Shown one piece after another: positions 56,095 to 64,000 of a DNA stretch of 64,000 bases; within the stretch, counting starts at the first letter, position 1, and the number at the start of each line of letters is the position of its first letter. The stretch is from Buxus sempervirens. Its lineage: Eukaryota; Streptophyta; Magnoliopsida; Buxales; Buxaceae. The translations under genes and the position numbers were made by a program. The notes beneath the pieces were generated by a model. It made no database searches. It saw only the letters and a program-made list of their open reading frames with translations, and had not been told where the DNA came from. The DNA is taken from contig OX387192.1 of NCBI GenBank assembly GCA_947561395.2, forward strand, positions 2,728,001-2,792,000, given 5' to 3'.

Positions 56095-57704
56095 GTAAAC
56101 GAAGATCTTTTCTTTCCCCCTCTTTTGAAATATGCCGTGTTATTTGGGCATAACAGAGAAACGTGGTGCCAATTCCTGTGATCTGAAGGTCAATCTGTGA
56201 ATGATATAGACAGCCAACAAATTTTTGTCATATAGAAAGAACAAATTAAGAATGCTGAAAAGTACTGCAGAGAAACATTACAGACTAATTGTAAACTCAG
56301 GAATTGTAAAACATGATCAGTGAAAAGATGAATAGCTACTATATTGATGAATCAAAGATATAAAAGGCTACATTTATATTCAAGTAAAGCTAAAGGAAGA
56401 AGAAAATCTTGCTTCCTGTTGTTGTTTGGATGTCACAAAAGCTACAGGATAGAAAAGTCACAACGGAGCTACACTTCTTGATGTTTGATGGGGCTTCAAC
56501 TTTTAGCAATACATGCCAAGAAAAGAGAATTTGGATGCTAATTCTAATTGGTGGCTAGGAAGAAATGAGTGTCATGATTCTTCTCATGCACCAGTATGTC
56601 TCTATGTTATTTAAAGTAGTCACCAACGGCAGTAAAACATATAATGGAACTCTTGGAATACTTTCGTTTGTTTGTTATATTTGGTTAGAACATTTAGCTC
56701 TTCACAAGAAATTAATTGCTTACGGCCTGTTTTTACCCGAAATCTTTCTTTTAAGAACTTCAAGGCCAATCAGAAACTGGCCTTGTAGGATATTGAGGAG
56801 TATTTTGCTCTAATCAATGAATTTTGCATTTTTTTCACTTTTTCTTATGTAAATTAAACAATTAGCTAGATGCTTGGAGTGAAGCCAATTGAAAAGAACA
56901 TAGTATTTTGACCTCGATATGGTTTACAGAAAAACAGAGATATTTGACAATGATTGGGGGTGGGAATTAGATTTTTTATTACAGGTTATCTGATTTTGGG
57001 ACCTATTTGGGCTTGGTCACCCCTTCCATTTTAGGGGAGGTGTTGCCGAAATTTCGGCAACACCTTATATTATTCCTTTCTTGGGTTTCCATTTTCGTAG
57101 GCGTATGTGAAGAGGAAAGACTTGAATTGGCATACCTTATATTATTGAATAACTTTAGAGTGAATATAAGTAACTTGAATTGCCATACCTTATATTATTG
57201 AATAGTTATTTCTTTATATTTAATTACAAAACATGATTTTATCTAGCTAGCTATGTTTAAATTAATATGTGTTTAGATACTAATTTTGCTTTGTTTTTTT
57301 TTTTTTATGTAGGAATGACTCCTAACATGGTCCGATGATGTGCATGTCAAGATTTTTTTACTTCTTTAGCAGGAATGAAGCCGTGATGGTCCGACGATGT
57401 GTATGTAGAAGGATATGGCGCAGCTTGCATGATTAAATGTATTTATTATATTTATGTCAGTTTTTTTAAAATGTATTAAAGATTGAAGTTCATGTTGTAA
57501 TAGAAAGTAATTGTTAACACATTGTAGTGTAATTTTTGAAGGATTTTAATGTATTATGTTGTAATTTTTTTCGACTTGTTCAACGATTTTAATATATTGT
57601 GTTGATTGTTGATATAAGGTATATATGCAAGTGTATAGATCGTCCTTTTTCACAGGTATAACAGCAGGTGTTAAAAAAAATCATACATAAGACCTGTAAA
57701 ACCT
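56095..57704. other. Interior of the CACTA element after the enolase exons
   Basis: This may be enolase intron 2 followed by unrelated sequence. AATGTATTA-type words recur near 57430-57600, and a short direct repeat (AGGAATGA...TGGTCCGA(T/C)GATGTG) occurs at about 57313 and 57371. No coding signal is seen. Confidence 0.5.
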
Positions 57705-58084
57705 TTTACCGGCGGTTTTATACCTTCACCGGCGGTTTTAACCGCCGGTAAAGAGATGGCAAGCGGTTGTGGCAATGTTTTGCCGGCGGTAAAAAAAACC
57801 GCCGGTAAAAGGTTGTTTTCGCCGGCGGCCAATTAAACCGCCGGCAAATATTTTTTTGCCGCTGGCAATGAACTGCCGGCAAACTTTTTTTTGCCGGCGG
57901 CAAGGAAACCGCTGGCAAATCTTATTTTTGCCGGCGGTGACTAAACCCGCCGGCAAAAGGAATTGCCGGCGATCCTCTTTGCAGACGGCTCCAGAAGCCG
58001 CCGGCAAACCTTTTGCCGGCGGTTTGTCCACTTTTACTGGCGGTTTTTCGACCGCGGGTAAAAGTCTGTTGTTTTGTAGTGTTG

Positions 58085-60534
58085 TTGTGGTGGATGGGTG
58101 ATCGAATAGATGTAGAAAATACTTGTGGCCTCATGAATTAATTGGCCACAAATTTCAGTAAGCCTTATTTGTTTATTGGGAGAATTTGGGAAGTTCTGAC
58201 AAAGGCTATCTCAAGGGTTAGAGTAAAAGCCACCTTAGCCATAAATAAAAATAAAAAGCATGAGAATAGGGAATGAGTTGTAGACCCCAGACATCCTAAG
58301 TTCAGCATGTGAGTGAGAAAATTGAGATGAGCTGTAAACCACACACATCCTTAATCCATTAGAAATTAAAGAGGAAAAAATGGGAAGGCTACCTACCTTT
58401 GATGATTAAAAGCCAACAAAAATACCACATCTCCCTTGGCACAAAAGGTAAAAAAATGTTGACAAATATTCTCTATTTCTGTCTCTCATTGCTAATACCT
58501 AGTTTTTGAAAAAGACTCACATGAATATTACACACAACACTAGTACTAAACCATCTTTATGAAATTGGACCTTACTTGTTATGGATAATGTGTTCTTTGA
58601 CAAAGTGTGTTTGAAGGAAAAATCTTGTATATTTCTTATTAATAATTGATTGTTAAAGTGGATCAGTGGATAATTTTTATGTACTTAACCAGTTCTATAA
58701 GAGAAATCATGTCAAAGATTCCCTTTTTTTTTTTTTTTTTTTTGATCCTCTAAAGTGTTTTGATGATATTATCTTTAAGATGTTTGGATGTAGAATCATT
58801 TTACAAGTGTATTAATGTCTAGATGTGGATTAAATCTAGGTTTATGTATGTTGCACAAAAATTTCATTTTATTAGAGTCATGTAACCCATATCAAGTTAT
58901 AGTGTTAAATCTGGGTATCTTTGTCAAAGTTAAAAGATGTTTTCTAAAGAAATATGTACTTAGGTATCAAAAACCCGTGAGTGACGAGTTAGGCAAGAGT
59001 TCTCTCGACTCAAGCGTCGTTTTAACTGTAGTTATTTGCAAATAACCTGAGAGTGACGAATTGGCAAGAGTTCTCTCGGCTCAAGCTTCGGTTTAAATGT
59101 ACTTACCTGTAGGAAACCCAAGAGTGACGAGTTTGGCAAGAATTCGGTCAGTTCGCGCATCATAGTAACTCTTTCTTTAAGAAAAAAATATGAGTGAAAT
59201 TTTTCATGAGATTTGCGTCAGCTCAAGCATCAAAGTGTTTTTCAATCACATCATTCTTTTCTTTACCTCTTTAACTTCTTCTTCTTCAAATCATTTTTTT
59301 GTGAGTTCTTAAGCATCAATCTTTGAATGCTCATGCGTTCAATCAATGAACATTCGAGTGATTCTTTTGAATTTCCTCCTTCATGCATTGGTTTTGTTAT
59401 AAAACCAAAAAGGGTTTTTTACATGTTCTATCTTCGTTCCCGGTGAAAATTGAAAGGGTTTGGAGTTCTTCTAAAAAAACAAAAGGTCATGTGTTGTCTG
59501 GATTTGATTTGCATTTCAACTTAAACTCAAAAGCTGATTTGAGGTGAGATAGAAGGTATGTTCCAAATTTCTCTGTTTTGTTTTAGGATTTTGTATTAGG
59601 GTTTAGTTAGCAATATTGGTTTCATCTTAGGATTTTTTTTATTTCGTTGGTTTTGTTGATTTCATCTTAAGGTTTCATTGTATGATTTCATTGATTTTGT
59701 TGTTTTCTTTTTAAGGGTTTGTTCTCTAGATTTTGACCTTGAGCATTTGATCTCTTCTCTAGAAACTAAGATCAATCATAATTTCAGCCATTGTTCAAAT
59801 CCCTCTCAAAAGAATCCTTCACTGAGCATTCTAAGTTTTTTTTTTTTTTTCAGATTTCTTATTTCTATTTGCACATGGTTAAATCACTTTTAAATTTTCA
59901 TCATAATCTCTAAAATAGGATGAATAATTTTTTTCTCTAACTCATGAAGGATGTATGACTCTTTTTGACTTTCATTTTCCCATCAAGAAGAAATAGGTAA
60001 GATCTTTCAGTTGGGATTTTGGGTGATTCAAATGTATAAACTTGTTTGATGCTCCATTTAGTTACTAATGTTTTGAATTGTATTAGTGTACTGCACTTGC
60101 TTAATGTTCTGATTTGAAGTGTTTCTTTGTTTTCTCACCTGGACAATTGGTGAGTAGAGTTTTTCCTTTTAGTTTTGATTCTTTTTGGTCAAAGGATATT
60201 GTGCTCTTATCCTTCCTTAAATTTGGTATGAGTTGTCTTGTTAAGAACTTGTGTCCCTTGAGTCATTGCATGACAAAAAGGGGAAGAATGATACCTGTCT
60301 TGAGGTAGAGATGATGATGTGATACTACTGGAGATCATAGAAAGGTGGTCTTGACTTGAGGGAGAGATATCTCTTGAGGGGAGATGATTTGATATATAAT
60401 ATTGATGCACTAATTTCTTCCTTTTTACTTGCCTTGACAAATTCCTTTGATCTGTATACTGATTTCTTTTACTTCATATGTCTTGGCTGATTGATTTAAT
60501 CTGTATACAGAATTCAGAGCATCCGTGGACTGGG
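58085..60534. other. Non-coding sequence leading into an LTR end, with a 72-bp repeat
   Basis: No gene is seen. Part of it is probably the body of the LTR that ends at 60710; the left boundary was not found. T-runs of about 20 lie at 58724-58743 and 59837-59850. Confidence 0.5.
58974..59180. repeat. Three-unit, about 72-bp tandem repeat
   Basis: The anchor GTGACGAGTTAGGCAAGAG recurs at 58981, 59053 and 59124 with drift. Each is followed by TTC(T/G)..C and a CTCAAGC(G/T)TC-type word. Confidence 0.85.
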
Positions 60535-60710
60535 CGGACTGGGGTGTCTACGGACTTCTCCAGACCGCAACTGAGAACCAAACTTAGAATCTCAAAGCCG
60601 CAGACCAAAAGCCCTAAATAGACAAGGTTAGGCACCCAGGTGTCCGCCTGCACCCCATCAGGCGGTGGCGATTCCAAATTACCCCGTGCCGCGTTTCCCA
60701 CGCGCGCACA
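60535..60710 (+). mobile_element. Right end of an LTR of the same family as 2823-6028
   Basis: From GGGGTGTCTACGGACTTC to CGCGCGCACA the sequence matches the last 170 bp of the solo LTR at 2823-6028. It ends at 60710, directly inside the RNase H codons of the second Tat copy. CTTTG (60711-60715) should be one copy of its target duplication. I could not find the LTR start or the other CTTTG. Confidence 0.8.
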
Positions 60711-61390
60711 CTTTGGTCTGGGCAACTCAAAGGCTTAGGCACTATTTCTTAAGCTATTCAACTTTGCTGATTTCAAGGATGGATCCTTTAAAGTATTTGT
60801 TTGAAAAGCCGGCTTTAACGGGTAGAATGGCGAGATGGCAGCTTTTGCTTTCAGAATTTGACCTAACCTACGTCACTCAGAAAGCAATCAAGGGTCAAGC
60901 AATCGCTAACCACCTAGCTGAACATCCGTTACCAGATTACCAGCCTCTTAAGACAAATTTCCTTGATGAGGCTATCTTATTTGCTGAAGAAGAAGAAAGT
61001 GAAGACTCCTGGCAGATGTTCTTTGACGGGGCTGCAAATATGAATGGAAATAGAATCAGCGCAGTATTAGTGAAGCCGGATGATTCGCATATCCCAATTG
61101 CAGTAAAGTTGAGGTTTCAGTGTACAAACAATATCGTAGAGTATGAAGCGTGTATAATTGGATTACAAGCTGCTCTAGATCATGATGTTCAAGAACTTGA
61201 CGTATATGGGGATTCGAGTCTTATCATCTTCCAAACAACTGGTGAATGGAAAACCAAAGATCACAAGTTGATCCCATATCACCAGTATTTGGAAGAAATA
61301 AGTACTAAATTTACTCGCTTTTCTTTTAGCTATATGCCAAGGTCTAAGAATCAATTTGGACGCCTTGGCAATATTGGCTTCGATGGTTAG
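60711..61390 (+). pseudogene. Second Tat copy: end of RT-RNase H and the archaeal-type RNase H
   Basis: The frame opens at LVWATQRLRHYFLS, the C-terminal block of the RT-linked RNase H. It continues through the Gln position that is a stop in the first copy. The second RNase H shows MFFDGAAN, VEYEACIIGL and VYGDSS. Near 61353 a 2-base deletion at NQF-(AD) shifts the frame, and the domain's last Asp reads in the next frame. Everything upstream (gag, protease, most of RT) is replaced by the LTR end. Confidence 0.9.
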
Positions 61391-62738
61391 TATTCCAGAA
61401 GGGGTAGACATCCAACCTCTCGAAATTGAAGTCAGAGACGAGCCAGCTTACTGTCTTGTTCTAGAAGGAGCGCAAGAAGCAGAAATACCATGGTTTCAAG
61501 ATATCAAGAATTTCTTGAATAATCGGGGTTTTCTAGAAGGTGCTAATTCTACTGAAAAAAGAACGATACAGAGGTTAGCAGGACAGTTCCTTCTAAGTGG
61601 TTGGCAGTTATACAAGAGATCTTACAATAATGTTCTACTTAGATGCGTCACCAAGGTTGAAGCAGAAAGATTGATAGAAACAATGCATGGAGGAGTTTGT
61701 GGGCCGCATATGAATGGACACATGCTCGCAGGGAAAATACTGCGTTTGGGATATTATTGGTCTACAATGGAGCATGATTGTTGCGTACATGTCAAGAGGT
61801 GTCATTTGTGCAAAATATATGCTGATAATAAGCAAGCACCACCAAGTGAGCTACATAGCATGACCTCGCCATAGCCTTTTTTTATGTGGGGTATTGATGT
61901 CATTGGGATGATTTCTCCAAAAGCATCAAATGGACACCGGTTCATCCTCGTGGCAATCGATTATTTCACGAAGTGGGTTGAAGCTGCTTCATATGCAAAT
62001 ATCACAGGAAACCATGTTCTTAAGTTTTTAAAGCACAACATAATTTGTCGCTATGGATTGTCAAATGCCATAGTATCAGACAATGCTTTAAATATTAAGA
62101 ACAAGGATATGAAAAGGATGTGTAAGCAGTTCCAGATAACTCATCACAAGTCAGCTCCATACAGGCCAAAGATGAATGGGGCAGTAGAGGCGGCAAATAA
62201 GAACATAAAGAAGAAAATTCAGAAAATGGTGGTGAGTTATAGAGATTGGCACGAAATGCTACCATTTGCTCTATATGCTTACAGAACCTCAATCCGGACT
62301 TCTACTGGGGCAACGCCATATTCCTTGGTTTATGGAACGGAGGCAGTCTTACCTGTTGAAGTGGAAATCCCATCACTGAGAGTGCTTATGGAAACAGGAC
62401 TTGAAGAAGCTGAATGGGTTCAGTCCAGATATGAGCAACTCAATCTAATAGAGGAAAAGCATCTGAATGCGCTTTGTCACGGCCAATTGTACCAGAAGAG
62501 AATGGCCAGGGCCTATAATAAGAAGGTGAAGCCCAGAGCTTTCCAAGTGGGTAATTTGATCCTAAAGAAGATATTACCATTTTTGGAAGACCCTCGTAGA
62601 AAGTTTAAGCCAAATTGGGAAGGACCTTATATGGTGAAGAAGGTCCTATCAGGAGGCGCTCTCATCTTATCAGAAATGGATGGGAAGGACTTTCCTGAGC
62701 CAATCAACTCTGACGCAGTCAAACGATATTTCCCTTGA
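61356..62738 (+). pseudogene. Second Tat copy: integrase with one nonsense codon
   Basis: It starts at the end of the second RNase H (DALAILASMVS). The zinc-binding His/Cys domain (HGGVCGPH ... CHLCK) follows. TAG at 61872-61874 stands where the first copy has Trp (SPWPF), a single G-to-A change. The core then continues with GIDVIGM, VSDNALN and NGAVEAAN (Asp, Asp, Glu all present). It ends with RYFP and a stop at 62738, exactly as in the first copy. Apart from the stop and the upstream frameshift it is well preserved and looks younger than the first copy. Confidence 0.92.
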
Positions 62739-63814
62739 AAGAATGTCACTAGGAAAGGATCCGAGGCCATTTTTCTTTATCCCTCAAATTTTTTAAAAAA
62801 ATCCCTAACCTAACCAAGTTGAGCCTGTTCGTATTTTTCTAAAAACCTAAACTGGGGCTTACAGCTGCAACTGGGGCAAAACCAATAGGGACAAAAAAAT
62901 AAAGAAAAAAAAGAGAAGAAAAATAAGATGGCAAATGAAAGCCAAATACAAAAGGAGAGAAAAAAAGGGCAAATTTTTGGAATTAGGGTTATATCCATCA
63001 TGACTGTAAGCCCAGTTGTCCTATTTCAAAATATCAAACTTTTGAGCCTATAATAACTTTTATTTCATAAACTTAACCTAGCCTTCATTTCGTCCTATAG
63101 GCCAAGCCCTTGGTGATCTTGGTATATTCCTTCAACTCTCGGTGTTGGATTGGCAATGATGGAGTAAATGAGCCGGCCCTGGTGAAAACCGTAACAGGCG
63201 CTAAGGGCAATATTGGCCAGAAAAAGGCAAAAGAAAAAGAAGAACAAAAGAAAAATGAAAAAAATAAAAAGAAGGTAAAAAAACCGCACTGTGAGTATAG
63301 ATTGGTCCAAACCGCATTGTTCATACGGTTTCAGCAGAAAGGTCAGGCAACCGCATGTTAAAGGCGGTTTCGGTTAAACCGGTCTGAAAGCACGGTTTTG
63401 AGCAGCAGATTTGAGTTGAACAGTTTTTCAGCACTGGACCGAACCAGTAAACATTGGCATGATCCCCAGAGATGGGAATGGAATTTGGGGATGAGTCTAA
63501 AGGTCCAAAGGTTGACGAAATGGAGTCTTCCCTATTATTTAAAATACCCTTTTGTCTAACTTGTCGTAATTCATCAAACTATATGTGATTAAAGCATTAT
63601 GGACCAATTTCTAACAAAAATACATAAAAAGGAAAATTATATTTTGGCTGATGATGAGAAATCAATGACTTTTCATTAAACTGTCAGTTTTTACAAGCAT
63701 ATGAGAGTTCTGAGGCCAATAGCATAAAAATCTATTTTTGTATTCCTTGTCTTTCCACTGATAGAGTTTCTCTTTGTACAAAAGTGTAAAAAAAGAAAAA
63801 ATACAATAAAAGGG
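62739..63814. other. Spacer between convergent integrase and antisense gene, second Tat copy
   Basis: No gene is seen. Its two sides match 6116-7110 in opposite orientation. The middle (about 63280-63475) has an AACCG/CGGTT-rich stretch that the first copy lacks. Confidence 0.6.
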
Positions 63815-64000
63815 CTAATCTCTATCCCCAAGCCTCTCCTCGAGCTCTCTAATCCGAGCTGCCTGAACTGCCACAAGCCTCTCAGCCCCCTCTACATCCA
63901 GGTCGCTGAGGAAAGAAATGACATCATCTGAGAGGGTTTGTTTGCTCCTCATATCTCTGAGCCTGGCCATGGTCTCATCATGCCTACGCGGCTCTAACCT
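63815..64000 (-). CDS. C terminus of the antisense DUF7745-like gene, second Tat copy
   Basis: The minus-strand frame is open from the window edge to TAG (63817-63815). It encodes MRSKQTLSDDVISFLSD, then VAVQAARI and ELEERLGDRD at the end. The first Tat copy has the same tail once its solo LTR is disregarded. The segment is Arg/Glu/Leu-rich and probably coiled coil. The gene runs convergently with the integrase, as in the first element. The DUF7745 part would lie beyond the window, so the name is inferred from the homologue at 1245-6115. No stop or frameshift is visible in these 60 codons. Confidence 0.7.
   Translation of the reverse strand, partial: RLEPRRHDETMARLRDMRSKQTLSDDVISFLSDLDVEGAERLVAVQAARIRELEERLGDRD

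Larger units (their letters stand above)
55162..58081. mobile_element. CACTA-type transposon (2.9 kb) carrying an enolase fragment, target duplication TTG
   Basis: The left end is AACTACAAAAAAAGG (first base changed from CACTA). The right end is TTTTGTAGTG, the inverted CACTACAAAA. TTG flanks both sides (55159-55161 and 58082-58084). Both subterminal regions, 55190-55270 and 57705-58060, are filled with inverted copies of GCCGGCGGTTT/AAACCGCCGGC, as is typical of CACTA elements. There is no transposase, so the element would need help from a relative. The frames in the subterminal repeats are not genes. Confidence 0.85.

Noticed and set aside
57718-58134. Frames rich in Pro, Ala, Gly and Arg at the right CACTA end
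   Set aside because: They are translations of the inverted GCCGGCGGTTT subterminal repeats on both strands.
1-64000. tRNA, rRNA or known structured RNA genes
   Set aside because: Read by eye, I found no cloverleaf, rRNA or snRNA signature; only tRNA primer-binding sites were seen. A tRNAscan-SE/Infernal run would settle it.

Overview
This window is nuclear DNA of a flowering plant, most likely a eudicot, from a retrotransposon-dense region. The signs are Ty3/gypsy elements of the Tat lineage with a second RNase H, a Ty1/copia element, a Tekay-like chromovirus, MULE and CACTA DNA transposons, plant family-1 glycosyltransferases of the UGT74 type with the 44-residue PSPG box, and spliced fragments of a plant cytosolic enolase. 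I cannot name the species.

Layout. 1-20432 is a very large Tat-lineage element on the minus strand. Its 5' LTR is at 17932-20432 and its decayed gag-pro-RT-RH-aRH-INT runs from 14418 down to 7111. The INT-to-3' LTR region carries plus-strand (antisense) genes: the tail of a proline/acid-rich gene at 1-774 and a DUF7745-like gene at 1245-6115. A 3.2-kb solo LTR (2823-6028, duplicated target CCCGC) sits in the antisense gene. The Tat element lies in an older LTR (20433-23378). That LTR, and a further solo LTR (23411-25927, target CAAGC), lie in a third LTR, called X here, whose end is at 27231.

28672-54861 is a degenerate UGT74-like cluster. A minus-strand copy has one nonsense codon (28672-30385). 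A copia element (31420-39813, target ATCTG) carries its own solo LTR (33713-37332, target ATTCA). A plus-strand UGT fragment lacks the PSPG box and is split by a solo LTR (40167-43220, target GCAAT). A second copy of X (45214-47546) is cut by a chromovirus LTR plus truncated gag (47548-49973), followed by a MULE (50067-51668). The plus-strand UGT at 53382-54861 is the only full-length open copy, but its catalytic histidine is arginine.

55162-58081 is a CACTA-type transposon containing the 5' part (leader, exons 1 and 2) of an enolase gene. 60535-60710 is the end of an LTR joined to a second Tat-lineage copy (60711-64000, plus strand). That copy again ends in a convergent antisense gene like the one in the first element.

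The coding content is mostly transposon-derived. The most unusual signals are structural. Six otherwise divergent LTRs share a short hairpin (often GAGATA-TTCG-TATCTC) followed by a U-rich tract, which ends in YAG in five of them. One LTR has four tandem hairpins with an almost constant 15-nt loop but different, self-complementary stems. Three separate arrays of four 39-bp palindromes lie inside the Tat element, with a compensatory change in one unit. I worked by eye with no alignment or folding tools, so identities and boundaries are manual readings.
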